Source: Calcarisporiella thermophila CBS 279.70 (Eukaryota; Calcarisporiellomycota). From it: DNA of 64,000 bases. Of the stretch, positions 53,947 to 64,000 are shown in pieces (position 1 is the first letter of the stretch; each line of letters starts with the position of its first letter). The notes under the pieces are model-generated. The model made no database searches, was not told the origin of the DNA, and saw only the letters and a list, made by a program, of their open reading frames with translations. Location of the stretch: the NCBI RefSeq assembly GCF_041956535.1, contig NW_027192196.1, forward strand, positions 1,100,752 through 1,164,751, in the 5' to 3' direction. The position numbers and the translations under genes were made by a program.

Positions 53947-55651
53947 TCAGTCGGATGGATTAGCGTTAGATTTCCCGGTTCCCTTGCTTAGTTGCGTTTG
54001 GCTCATATCCGCCATCCATTTAGGAGGCAAGATCCCCGTTTGATCTTGAATTGTAGCCAAAAGTGGTGGGAGATTCTAAATAAAATTTCAAACACGATGA
54101 GCAATAGTGCAAAAATAATGCAGAGTAAGTAGGTTGAGAGAGGGGAAGGAGGGGATAGGGGAAGCAGAAGGTGAGGAAAAAAGTGCTCTCCTCTGCTACT
54201 TTTCTTTAAAATCTCACCTTCATGACATCGGCTACTGGGTTAGAACCCGAAGCGCCAGATCCATCGGTGTTCCAAACCGTAATCTTAGGATTCAAGTTCT
54301 GGACTGCGGTCGCGTTGGCATTAGCAAGGCGTTCAAATGTGCCAGACTCCATCATGAAGTACTGAAGTGCGGCCTGATGATCCCCATGGAAGGCGTCTAT
54401 GATCTCCCGCAGATATTGGATCTTGGTTTGGAAGAGAGCCATTTGTCCCTCAGCTTTCTTTTGCTGTTGGTAAAGCTCAGCATTGGCTGCTTCCATTTGT
54501 GCCTCGGCTTCCGCCTTGGCACGGGCCACTAGCTCAGCTCTCAACCTCTCGGTCTCAGCTGCAGCATGAGTTTCTTGAACATGTCGCAAAAGTTCTGCCT
54601 TACGGAGAGCCGCTGCCTGCTCCGCTTCAATTCTAGCGATCTCCTCCTGTCGGCTATACTCAGCCTCTTTGATCTTCAGTAAGGCAGACGATTTTGCAAC
54701 TGCCTGCTTATTTTCGTTCTCAATGGCTACAGTATCAGCTTCGATCTTTGACGTTTCCTGTCTCGTTTGGGCAATTCGCTGTTTTTCACCAATTTCACCA
54801 CCTAATGAGAGACAGAATATTCAGGATCTTTCTTGAATAGTAATAATTTGGTATATACTAACGTTTTCGCGCTTCTGAAACGTCCACACGAGCCTGCGAG
54901 ATAGCCCCTTCATGTGTCTTTTGCCTATATTTTCATAACAGAAATTAGTTGAAAGTAACGGTGGGAAAACTCTACCATTTGGAAATACATACCTTAGATA
55001 TTTAAAGTACTCACTACCACTCGTGTCCATAAGTTGCTTAATCTGCATTGTTTTAATCAAATATAATATGAATTAGCATTTTAACACACTTCGCAAATCT
55101 GTGATATTGAATCTAATTGCGTACGTTTGCATTATAAATAAAGAGGCCTATCGAAAATAGATGTAGTGCTAATCAGTGGCCGGAAGAGGTAGTATTCATT
55201 ACGTAAGAATTCACTCACCGAATTGATCTAATTCCGATTGAATGCTTCGAACAATATTTTCCTTAAAACTTCTACGGTCACGGAAAATTTCTTCAATCGT
55301 CATACTCGCAGCTAGAACACGTGCTTCACCCTCGATAACACCTCGTACCAATTCCTGGACGTGGGATTCGCCTTTTGGCGTGTTGGTCAAAAGCCGAGCA
55401 TACCGTTCCACCGACTCAAGATCGTCTTTGGGGCCGACGGTAAAAGATCCTGGGAGGAGAAACTCGAGTTTTTCGATGGACATAACATTGAGATCGAGGG
55501 TGTAATTTAGAGGCACGAGTGAAACTGATTGGGAATGTTGCCATGGCCAAATGAGGCCCTTTCGCTGGAGTTTGATATCCTTAATACCAGCACCGGTAAC
55601 AACAAGGAACTCATTGGCGTTAGCAATTCGGTACCAACCAAAGCTTGGCAT
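53947..55651 (-). CDS. Flotillin-like membrane scaffold protein, 6 exons, about 426 aa
   Basis: Fungal flotillin of the SPFH/Band-7 superfamily, a peripheral scaffold of sterol-rich plasma-membrane domains. Exons: 55651-55219, 55147-55125 (23 nt), 55042-54993, 54924-54863, 54801-54218, 54075-53947. The SPFH domain runs from WYRIANANEFLVVTGAGI through ARLLTNTPKGESHVQELVRGVIEG and MTIEEIFRDR. GLFIYNANIKQLMD is split over exons 1-3. QKTHEGAISQARVDVSEARKRGEIGE then leads into a long Ala/Glu/Lys/Gln coiled coil with the AEAEAQMEAAN type of EA repeats. The C-terminal PKITVWNTDG and NLPPLLATIQDQTGILPP are typical of fungal members. Length and order are normal. Divergent from the BTB gene, 380 bp apart. 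Confidence 0.95.
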
Positions 55652-56031
55652 TGCGGGAGAGAGCGGAGAGGAGATTACGGAAACTAAGTCAGGGATGTCG
55701 CTTCTCGGGGAGAGGTGCTATTCCGCCATATTTATATGAGAAAGAGTAGTAGCACAGCCATTCACCTCCGCATTGCCAATTGCTTTCATTAAAGACACTA
55801 TAGATGTCACAAGATGCATGTCGGTGACAAAGAGAGGTGTGGCAACCAATTAAACTGAAGCTAGGAAAAAAAGAAATTCATTATTAGAAAAACAGAAATT
55901 TAGTTAATGGGTTAAGCGGAAACAAGTTTTCATCCCGGAATTATCTGGGTCGTATTTTACGTCATATGGGAGGGTTTTTCATTCATGCTTAGGCTGATGA
56001 ATTAAAATTTCCAAAGAAAATTAGATTAACA
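55652..56031. promoter_or_regulatory. Shared promoter region, flotillin and BTB gene
   Basis: 380 bp between two divergent start codons; AT-rich, with no coding sequence recognised. Confidence 0.5.
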
Positions 56032-57069
56032 ATGAAAAAGCTTAGCCACACATTTAAACCCCCCAAAAGAGCCTATGTTTTAGTCAAAAAAACTCGCATT
56101 TATTTCTTGATTAGATTATATCAAACAATGTTAGAAGGAGAAACAGTAACGTTTAACGTTGGTGGTCACACATTTGAAATCTCCCTTGCTTTAGTGCTCT
56201 CTAGGCAGCCAAATTCGCAACTGGCAAAATTGGCGAGAGAGTGCCTCCATTCTAATAGTCTTAAACCGATTTTTCTAGACCATAATTCCTCTGCATTTGC
56301 TGTTGTTCTTGATTATATCCGGTATGGTCGGGTGTTTATTCCACCAGATGTTTCGCGTCAAGTGGTGGAGTTAATTTTGAACGACATGAACATCGAATAC
56401 ACGGAGGAGGATATCAACAAAGAACTAAATGATGGTAGCGGACGCTTCATCGGATCTCCAACCTCATCAAATGCCAATAGCAGTATATCATCCCAATCAT
56501 TAGCTGGCACGCTCTCCACTACCGCATCAGCAGGATTGCCTTCATATTCTGAAGCAATTGCATCCTCTGCTTCTTCTGCTTCTATTGATGCGAATTATAA
56601 CAACTATGTCCGAGATGTGAAAGGGGAGCGTATTAATACTGCTTCGGAGCTACTTAGAAGTAAAGTCGAGAGATTGTTTCGAGAGCGATTACTGCACGTT
56701 CTCAATGGTGCTATCTATGCGGGCTATAAGAAGCTTGAAATTCTTTTAGCACCTGAAAGAATGCCCATCGATAAGGACGTATTGCATAATTTTGGAGACA
56801 CAAACACGGTCAGAGAGTGGGTTGGCATTCCTCCAGACGAATCCGATCCAGACGAGATTAGATGGATGTTGCAATCGGAGGCTATGGGACTTCTTAAGAG
56901 CTCTATTGAGAACGAATACTCTGGTGGGGCCGCTTACCAGAGATCGTTGAGCGTATTGAAGCATGTCATTGTTGGTAAAACTTATTGTACCGTGAAAAGA
57001 GAGACAGAATGGGGGCTGATGGAGAGTGTGGGAAAAAATCTGATCAAAATCGAAATAACTTATCGATAG
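56032..57069 (+). CDS. BTB/POZ (T1, KCTD-like) domain protein, 345 aa
   Basis: Single exon. The BTB fold begins at about residue 33 with ETVTFNVGGHTFEISLALVL, the T1/KCTD type start. FLDHNSSAFAVVLDYIRYGRVFIP and VVELILNDMNIEYTEEDI follow. KCTD-like proteins commonly form oligomers and act as adaptors for Cullin-3 ligases; that role here is inference. A Ser/Ala-rich linker (about 145-190) joins a C-terminal helical region (LRSKVERLFRERLLHVLNGAIYAG) that I do not recognise. The first 32 residues, before the ATG at 56128 (MLEGETV), lack family character. The second ATG may therefore be the real start. Confidence 0.82.
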   Translation: MKKLSHTFKPPKRAYVLVKKTRIYFLIRLYQTMLEGETVTFNVGGHTFEISLALVLSRQPNSQLAKLARECLHSNSLKPIFLDHNSSAFAVVLDYIRYGRVFIPPDVSRQVVELILNDMNIEYTEEDINKELNDGSGRFIGSPTSSNANSSISSQSLAGTLSTTASAGLPSYSEAIASSASSASIDANYNNYVRDVKGERINTASELLRSKVERLFRERLLHVLNGAIYAGYKKLEILLAPERMPIDKDVLHNFGDTNTVREWVGIPPDESDPDEIRWMLQSEAMGLLKSSIENEYSGGAAYQRSLSVLKHVIVGKTYCTVKRETEWGLMESVGKNLIKIEITYR

Positions 57070-58288
57070 CAGACTATTTTCTTGATTTTTCTTGATTCTA
57101 GGTAAATTCAATTCAAGAGGCAATGTTATGCCGAGAATGATTTCGACCTTAGAATATTTCTCACATAGCATGTGCTTTATGTAATGCTTTACTATAAGAA
57201 TAAGCAAGCTATTACCCTAAATATCACCAAGTAAGATTCATGGCCGGGAACATTTTGCATATTCTTTGTTAGTATTTATAAATCATGATTTGTGTTAATA
57301 AGTTTGAGCAAAACAGCATGTTGCTCCAAGGGACTATTGAAAACTTGGAATTTTGCAGACTTGTAGAGTGGTGCTCTATAGCTGATATAGGCGACTATTT
57401 ATTTTTAACTAAAAAGATATAATATGCTCGAATTTAAAAGTGACACTAGTTCAATTTCTTGTCGATATCTATTGCTTGTCCAGAATTTTTGTATCTTTTT
57501 AATAGATGATTAAAAGATTGAGGTCTTCAAAACTTGTTAGCGTATCTTCATGCTGGGCACTCGCATACTTTGTATTATATTCTGTTCATTAACGAATTCT
57601 TCTTTCAAATTTTAGTCCTTATCTCAGAATAGCTGTAGCAGCTGATTACATGGATCAATGTTTTTTACTAAGCGAAATCCAGAAATTTTTGACATGCTAG
57701 CTTCGGGCTAGTCGGGGTTAAGCTACTGTTTTGCTGAGTTGTTTTAAAAACTCAGCAAGACAAGTAGCGTGGAATTTTTCATGATTTGTTTTGTAAAAAA
57801 AAAATGGCCTACTACAATTGTTTGTCTGGTAATTCTGAGTTTTAAAACAAGCACGGTATTCAGTCTTTTTCTCAAAGATTATGATATTAAGTGATATTGA
57901 AAGATGAGCAATATTGAATAATAAGGGCCAAATAATAGAATTTCAATCCATACTAGTGTCAATAAGTATTATTATTCTACCTTTAGCTCTATTTTAAGCT
58001 AAGACATTCTCTGGTTATCCGGAAAGTTCTTGGCATCATGTAAGATGTTTACAGGTCTGAATTCAACGTACTAACGAATCAGAGAAAAGAAGAAAGCAGT
58101 CAACCTGCTGTTTCTCATGTATGATCTAGATCTCTATTTCAACTTGTTCCAACCAAATGCATATTTTGTAAACTATAATAGCCTCATTTCTCCCCGATAT
58201 ATAGAAGGTGGATCGGGAACTTTAGCGACAATATTTCTATCCTATTCCCTTCTCTATAGACCCTCAGTGATTTTTTTCCTCTCTAAAA
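57070..58288. other. 1.2-kb intergenic region with two hairpins
   Basis: AT-rich DNA between the BTB and Mg2+ ATPase genes, both on plus. Two adjacent inverted repeats at 57698-57768 (see findings). No gene seen. Confidence 0.5.
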
Positions 58289-61200
58289 ATGTCGCTCGAT
58301 AGATTTCGAAAAATCTTTAAATATAATAATTGGATTCGATCTCCTTCCTCATTAACTGAGAGATCAGAAAATATACGTGGACGATTGCCATTTTATAATG
58401 AGGATATCGAAATGAGAAATAATGTGGAGGATGCAAGTAGGTAACTCCTTAATAACTTTTATATTCGGGTTGATTAAATTATCAATCGAATAGACATACT
58501 TAATATAGCTAATTGTAAGACAGAGAATAATCTTAGAAATAATGGCTCCAGAGATGAATCAAAGTGCTCCAAGCTTTTAAGACATTATTCTGAGGTCCCT
58601 GAGAGCGTGATTTTCGATACATTTAGGGTAGATCAAAATGGTCTAAATGACTCTGAAGCCAATAGGCGACTAAAACAGCATGGCCCAAATATCCTCTCAT
58701 CAAATCGTCCTCGGCGTGTATTTATGATCATTTTCATGGCTGTATTGCACCCGTTTAACCTGCTTCTGTTATCGCTCGCTATAATTAGTATTTCCGCAGA
58801 AGATATTCCAACCTTTGCTGTGATGTTAGTAGTTGTCTTTCTATCCACTAGCTTAAGAATCTGGCAGGAGTTCAAATCTTTTGTGGCAATTTCCAAAATG
58901 CTAAGCGGATTGCATTCTCATGCAACTGTTTTACGAAGTTTACCGGGCAAAAATGTGAGAAGCATTGAGGTAGATCAGAAAAGTGTAGTCCCGGGTGATA
59001 TAGTGGTATTTTCAGCTGGAGATACCTTCCCTGGTGATGTTCGCATTATTGAATCGAAGGATTTGTATGTTAGGTAAATTTGCATAAAATATAAATTTTT
59101 TCTAGCCATCTTAGGTATTAATTCTCTTTTTTTTATTGTCTTTAGTCAGTCCATCCTTACGGGAGAGAGCTTACCGGTGGCAAAATTTGAAGTTGTATAT
59201 CATAGAGGGTCAGATAAAGAACTCTTTCAACGAGACAATATCTGCTTCATGGGAACAAGTATTCTAAGTGGATATGGAAAGGCAATTGTGCTTGCTACGG
59301 GGGACAATACATATTTTGTGTCAATTGCTGGAATCCTTGTTGCACGGCGTCCCATTAATGCATTTCAAACAGCAGTGCGTAGGATTTCCTATCTTTTAAT
59401 CGGCTTTATGTTCGTTATGCTTCCAGTTGTCGTAGTTATTTCTGGCCTCGTATCATTAAACAGTTGGAGAGACGCTGCACTCTTTGGTATCAGTATAGCA
59501 GTCGGATTAACTCCAGAGATGCTTCCTATGATCGTCAACACATCTTTAGCCCAGAGTGCCCGGGTTCTCGCGAAAAAAAAACTCATTGTTAAAAACTTGG
59601 ATGCGATTCAAAATTTTGCAGCTATGTAAGTAAGACTGAATATAGGCAGGGATATTTATATCTATATTTTAAATATATGAGAAGAGACTAATCAATATAT
59701 TCTAATTATACTATAGAAATGTATTGTGTTGTGACAAAACGGGCACTTTAACTGCAGATATAGTCTCTCTAGTTAAATTTATGGATGCTCAAAACAAATC
59801 GTCGCCAGATCATGTTTTAAAATACGCATATTTAGTAGCTTACTTCCAGGCTGGACTGCGAAGTCATATAGATCAGGCTATATTAAAGTACTCTCATGAA
59901 TTTGGTCAAGGAAATATATCCGAGAGGGGATGGATCAAGCTCGATGAAATTCCAATTGACTTCGTTCGGCGTCGTATGTCAGTACTTCTAAGCAAATACG
60001 ATTCCAATGAGAAACCATTACTGGTAATGAAAGATGCCGTTGAAGAGATACTTAGTGTGTGTACAAGCTACTATATAGATGGGATTAAAGTGAAAGAAAT
60101 TTCTGATGAGATACGCGAGAATCTTTTGAGTATGGGCAATGAGTTAAACAAGGAGGGATTACGGGTGATTGCGGTAGCTTCAAGACAGATGGAAGAATTT
60201 TCTGGAAACCTTATCGGCTTGGATGAAAGAGCTATGGTTTTAAATGGCTTTCTTGCCTTCCTCGATCCTCCGAAGCAATCAGCACTCCATGCACTCAACA
60301 AGCTTCATGACAATAGTATAAACATCAAAATTCTAACGGGTGATTCACTATCCATTGCCCGAAAAATATGTAGCGAGGTTGGCATTATAGCTGAAGAAGA
60401 CAGCTACGTTTCCGGGCATGAGTTAAACCAGCTCTCTCCAGAGGATTATAAGCAGACTGTCGAAAGATGCCAGATTTTTGCCAAGCTTACACCCCTCCAA
60501 AAATTAAAAATTGTAGACACTCTGCGTAATAACGGCAATATAGTAGGATACTTAGGGGATGGAGTTAATGATGCGTTAGCTCTACATGGTTCAGATGTGG
60601 GTATATCTGTCGATTCAGGTACTAGCGTTGCCAAAGAATCTGCAGGTATTGTCATGGCAGAAAAGGATCTAAGCATATTGGCTGATGGGGTGGTTCAGGG
60701 TCGTATCACGCAGGTCAACACCTCCAAATATATATATATAGTCGGAAACTTCGGTAATGCCTTTTCTCTCCTCATTGCTGCACCATGGCTTCCTTTTCTC
60801 CCAATGGAGCCCCTTCAAATCCTTGTGCAAAATCTTCTTTTTGACATCTCGCAGATTTTTTTCCCTTGGGACAGCGTAGACCCGGAGTTGATTCGCAAGC
60901 CTCGAACTTGGAGCATCCGAAATTTATCGTTTTTCATGATTTGCATAGGGCCACTCAACTCTTTATGCGACATCGCCACTTTTTTTGTCACTTTGGTTTT
61001 ATTTTTGCATCCAGAGCAAAAAAGACGACTACCATGTATTTCAATCAGCCTGGTTCCTTGAGAATTTTCTTACTCAAATTCTCATGATACATTTATTACG
61101 TACCAGAAAAATTCCATTTATACAGAGCATGGCTTCTTGGCACGTGTGCGTAATGTCCTTATTTATGTGTATCTTTAGCATTATTCTCCCATATATCCCG

Positions 61201-61335
61201 TTAGGTTCGCTGGTGGTGTTACATCCAGTTCCTCCAATTTATTATTTGTTTTTAGTGTCTATTATTGTAGGTTATTCTTTGATGATCGAGCTTGCGAAAT
61301 TCGCCTATGTTGGATTTTTTGGCAATTGGATATGA
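58289..61335 (+). CDS. Mg2+-importing P-type ATPase (MgtA/P3B type), 4 exons, one apparent frameshift
   Basis: Exons: 58289-58436, 58509-59073, 59146-59625, 59717-61335. Intron 1 uses the GTAGGT donor at 58437; the GTAACT six bases on gives the wrong phase. Core motifs: VPGDIVVFSAGDTFPGDVR, SQSILTGESLP (TGES near residue 243), VGLTPEMLPMIVNTSLAQ, VLCCDKTGTLT with the phosphorylated Asp near 404, ILTGDSLSIARKI and LGDGVNDALALHGSDVGISVDSGT. FIQSMASW at the end, LFDISQIFFPWDSVD and LTPEMLPM are hallmarks of the MgtA/MgtB family. The family is mainly bacterial; introns show this copy is eukaryotic. Reading frame changes at an A6 run near 61018-61023 between HPEQK and DDYHVFQSAWF, still inside conserved sequence. 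A sequencing error is likeliest; a recent inactivating indel is possible. Confidence 0.88.
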
Positions 61336-61731
61336 AAGTGGAATATATACTAGAATAGATTTAGATGCAATAAAGATTGCAGCTATATAGAGCTTAAATA
61401 TTACTATCCATCTCGATCTGAGCACTTACTTCAGATATTTGGACTATTGATTTGCATGCGCGGTGGATACTGTGTGCCTCTTTGAGGACACAGTGGCTCC
61501 CATATCATCATTAAGTAGATCAGGTTCCCATCTAGGAGAATAACGTGGAAAGCATGGGGATCACTTCGCTCTCCTTATAGTATCCTGATATTTCATTTAA
61601 TTTTGATGACATTTTATAGGGATGTTTAAATGGATAAGTGTTTGGAAAAAAAAAATTAAATAAAATATCAGGAAATTATGAGGATGATAGATCATGATTC
61701 CCTATGCACACTCCTGTTAAAAAATCACAGC
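61336..61731. other. Intergenic
   Basis: 3' flank of the Mg2+ ATPase gene up to the inverted-repeat element; no gene seen. Confidence 0.5.
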
Positions 61732-62407
61732 CCCTACAAAAAACCCGTCTGGTGAAAACTGCTAGAAAACGAATAGGAGCATGTAGAAAAGGTGGAGGAG
61801 GTTCGCGATTCCCTATAATTTTTCAACAATTTCACTATAATTTGTAGACTCCTCNNNNNNNNNNNNNNNNNNNNNNNNNNNNNNNNNNNNNNNNNNNNNN
61901 NNNNNNNNNNNNNNNNNNNNNNNNNNNNNNNNNNNNNNNNNNNNNNNNNNNNNNNNNNNNNNNNNNNNNNNNNNNNNNNNNNNNNNNNNNNNNNNNNNNN
62001 NNNNNNNNNNNNNNNNNNNNNNNNNNNNNNNNNNNNNNNNNNNNNNNNNNNNNNNNNNNNNNNNNNNNNNNNNNNNNNNNNNNNNNNNNNNNNNNNNNNN
62101 NNNNNNNNNNNNNNNNNNNNNNNNNNNNNNNNNNNNNNNNNNNNNNNNNNNNNNNNNNNNNNNNNNNNNNNNNNNNNNNNNNNNNNNNNNNNNNNNNNNN
62201 NNNNNNNNNNNNNNNNNNNNNNNNNNNNNNNNNNNNNNNNNNNNNNNNNNNNTTCACTATAATTTGTAGACTCCTCTCCCATTATTAATATCTTGAAAAA
62301 TAGGTGAAAAGTTTGTAAAAATTTAGGGAATCGCGAACCTCCTCCACCTTTTCTACATGCTCCTATACGTTTTCTAGTAGTTTTCACCAGGAGAGTTTTT
62401 TGTAGGG
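61732..62407. mobile_element. Non-autonomous DNA transposon/MITE-like element with 84-bp TIRs and an assembly gap
   Basis: The left end 61732-61815 and the right end 62324-62407 are inverted repeats of equal length (84 bp) with five mismatches by eye. Both termini begin CCCTACAAAAAAC. They are flanked by AGC on each side (61729-61731 and 62408-62410), a candidate 3-bp target duplication. No coding sequence is visible in the readable interior. If the gap is spurious (see findings) the element would be only about 250-260 bp, a typical MITE. The superfamily is undetermined; a 3-bp duplication would fit PIF/Harbinger, but AGC is not its usual TWA target. Confidence 0.8.
61855..62252. other. Assembly gap (398 N) inside the TIR element
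   Basis: The 24 bases before the gap (61831-61854) are identical to the 24 bases after it (62253-62276), so the flanking contigs probably overlap and the true gap may be zero or negative. Confidence 0.85.
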
Positions 62408-62644
62408 AGCCGTTGTATGACGATGCAGATGGCAGCAATCAAAATATCTTGATAAGGTATATTTCAATGTTTGATTCAAATTAACCAGAAATAGTCTGTC
62501 ATTATAGGTGGGGAATTATGTTAAATATGTATATAGCTAAATATTTCTTGAAATATAAATAGTAATAAGACATCTATAGTTTTTACTTTATAAAATGGAA
62601 TTTCTTACATTCTCTAATAAAAATAAAATATAATGTTATAAATA

Positions 62645-63097
62645 TCATGGAACAACTCTGATTGAACCATACATTCCAAGAGCACATTGTAGTGTGCAAA
62701 TATAATACACCATACCAGGAGACCTAAAAGATTTTATATAGGTACCAGCTATCATTTAAAGAATATTATGAGCACTCTAGAATTGCTTGCAACGTAAAGA
62801 TTAAAAAAAATTACCTCCTATCTTTATTCCTGAACTCATTAAATCATACGGATCTACTCCTTGAGGTGCAGAAACCATAGGGGACGCACAACCAGCGAAT
62901 CCGGGATTGTGTGCTCTCATAATGTTGTGAGGCAGGATACCTTCCCATCTAAAAATGACCGGTTCACCTACTCGCACTGTTATATCTTTCGGGGAGAATG
63001 AGTAAGGTCCGATACCCCCGCTAGATCCAACTCGAACTACTTGTTGGGCGAATATCAAATTGAATAGTCCAAAGAAACAAAAAAGAAATCGCATCAT
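62645..63097 (-). CDS. Secreted cupredoxin-like protein, 2 exons, about 128 aa
   Basis: Exon 1 63097-62815, exon 2 62748-62645. Signal peptide (MMRFLFCFFGLFNLIFA), then a small blue-copper-type beta-sandwich: VRVGSSGGIGPYSFSPKDI, VGEPVIFRWEGILPHNIMRA (the first copper His), GTYIKSFRSPGMVYYICTLQ and CALGMYGSIRVV. Choosing the acceptor at 62749 rather than the nearer TTTTAG keeps the frame and adds GTYIKSFRSPG, which fits the family. The usual His of the Cys/His/Met loop appears to be Gln (TLQCALGM). Copper binding may therefore be altered or absent. No GPI signal is visible; the protein ends just after the domain. Confidence 0.85.
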
Positions 63098-63950
63098 ACT
63101 GATATAATTTAATCTTGAATGAGCGGAAATGCTTTCAGATGTATTCCCGGCTCGAGTCCCGGCCTTTTATATTTGAATGCCACTAAATTTGCCCAACCCA
63201 TACAAAATCAATCCCCTGTATTCCACTTTTGTAATTCGATAAGGCCATAGCTTTCAATATTGTCCGAGTTTGATTTTCAAGTTTCATATGCGACTCTTGT
63301 AGTATTAGGCTACAAATGGGAGTTTCCAAGCTTGATCAGACATACCGCATTTAGATTTTGAAGAATCAGCGTTTCAGAACTCTCTGCAACAGTATTAATA
63401 TATCCTTAAAAATACAATATATATTCAAGAATATTTATTCTCGAATGGCCATACCGTTTTGGATATCGATTCTTGTGCCGTAAATGTTCACCATATATAC
63501 TGCAGGCAGGAAAGTGAGTTTGAGAAACATATGTATCATTTGGCCTCATCCTCTGGCATCGAAAATGGCATATTACATTGTGCGACTTTATTCAAGGTAA
63601 ATGTTATATTCTATGGTAGTGATTTATCGCTAATTTAAAATTGTAACAATCCAGTTGGGAAACGAACATAGAATATATTTCACTATTCATCGCTTAATCG
63701 TTGATTCATTTTCAGGGCAGATCCTCCTGAAAGATCTTGGATTTTTATTAAATAGACTGCGGACTTTGTCAGCAGTCCACGCTTCAGGATGATGAGGCCG
63801 ATTTATTGGATAAAATGAGCTGGTACAAAGAATAGAGAAAAAGTAAACAAAAAAAAATCGTACGATAATCTGAACGTGATTTTGCTATAAATATGAACCG
63901 ACCAAGGAGATGTTTCCTCGGCCGTTTTGAGCTGGATACTTCCGTTTAAG
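63098..63950. other. Intergenic region upstream of cupredoxin and of the right-end gene
   Basis: Divergent spacer. A TATAAATA box lies at 63887-63894. Short open stretches around 63480-63600 with a GTAAAT donor-like site could be exons of an unrecognised gene, but I cannot support one. Confidence 0.4.
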
Positions 63951-64000
63951 ATGAGTTCCCAACCCGAAATTCTTCATAGTGGGTCAGAGAGCGATTCCGG
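63951..64000 (+). CDS. Probable 5' end of a gene running off the window
   Basis: An ATG opens a frame (MSSQPEILHSGSESDSG) that is still open at the window edge. A TATAAATA box 57 bp upstream supports a start here. There is too little sequence to name the product. Confidence 0.4.
   Translation, partial: MSSQPEILHSGSESDS

Noticed and set aside
61000-61040. Intron or programmed frameshift in the Mg2+ ATPase
   Set aside because: The only GT..AG pair nearby gives an intron of under 20 nt, and no known slippery-site context is present; a homopolymer error is simpler.
61734-62438. Protein-coding frame across the N run on the minus strand
   Set aside because: It is composed of Ns plus terminal inverted repeats; no protein character.
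63480-63780. Possible spliced exons near the right end (ATG at 63489, GTAAAT donor near 63597)
   Set aside because: The joined frame stops after a few codons in the next exon and shows no recognisable protein.
1-64000. tRNA, rRNA or CRISPR features
   Set aside because: I saw no tRNA T-loop pattern (GGTTCRANYCC) in a plausible context, no rRNA-like sequence and no regularly spaced repeats; a tRNAscan run would settle the tRNA question.

Overview
The window is nuclear DNA of an early-diverging (non-Dikarya) fungus, Mucoromycota/Zoopagomycota-like. Genes are dense, on both strands, AT-rich between genes, and most carry several short (55-120 nt) introns with GT..AG ends and CTAAT/CTAAC-like branch sites. 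The gene set is fungal (Atg8, fungal-type flotillin, DUF3712-type proteins, PP2A-B56, TAF6, RPL27, V-ATPase proteolipid), and one intron has textbook U12 (AT-AC) signals, a feature lost from most Dikarya. The phylum assignment is inference. Exon borders below were worked out by hand from frame continuity, splice motifs and remembered family alignments.

Layout. 1-5.2 kb: 3' end of a cytosolic HSP70, then PP2A B56 on the minus strand (12 exons). 6-8.2 kb: a membrane-anchored NXPE/PC-esterase-like protein. 10.2-15.6 kb: ATG8, guanine deaminase and glutamine-dependent NAD synthetase, all on plus. 16.4-31.2 kb: a cluster of four DUF3712/LEA-like genes, namely three short secreted paralogues (two minus, one plus) and one 1562-residue membrane protein built from the same module. 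Two assembly gaps in this cluster fall at the same homologous codon of paralogues 2 and 3 and are explained by a collapsed, near-perfect inverted repeat. 31.7-34.4 kb: TAF6 and RPL27, divergent. 34.7-40.3 kb: a GT2-like glycosyltransferase, a hotdog thioesterase, V-ATPase subunit c and an ALKBH8-like dioxygenase. 40.5-45.1 kb: a P5-like P-type ATPase with an unusual Cys-rich N-terminal region. 46.5-49.8 kb: an SDR enzyme and two small secreted Cys-rich proteins. 51.3-61.3 kb: a secreted glycosidase-like protein, flotillin, a BTB/T1 protein and an MgtA-type Mg2+ P-type ATPase with a homopolymer frameshift. 61.7-62.4 kb: a non-autonomous element with 84-bp terminal inverted repeats. 62.6-63.1 kb: a secreted cupredoxin. 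A further gene probably starts at 63951.

There is no operon logic. The genes are mostly housekeeping (chaperone, phosphatase, autophagy, purine and NAD metabolism, transcription, translation, ion transport), mixed with lineage-specific secreted proteins. The main points of interest are the U12 intron in RPL27, the mosaic and apparently gene-converted DUF3712 cluster, micro-exons in VMA3 and flotillin, and the bacterial-type Mg2+ ATPase.
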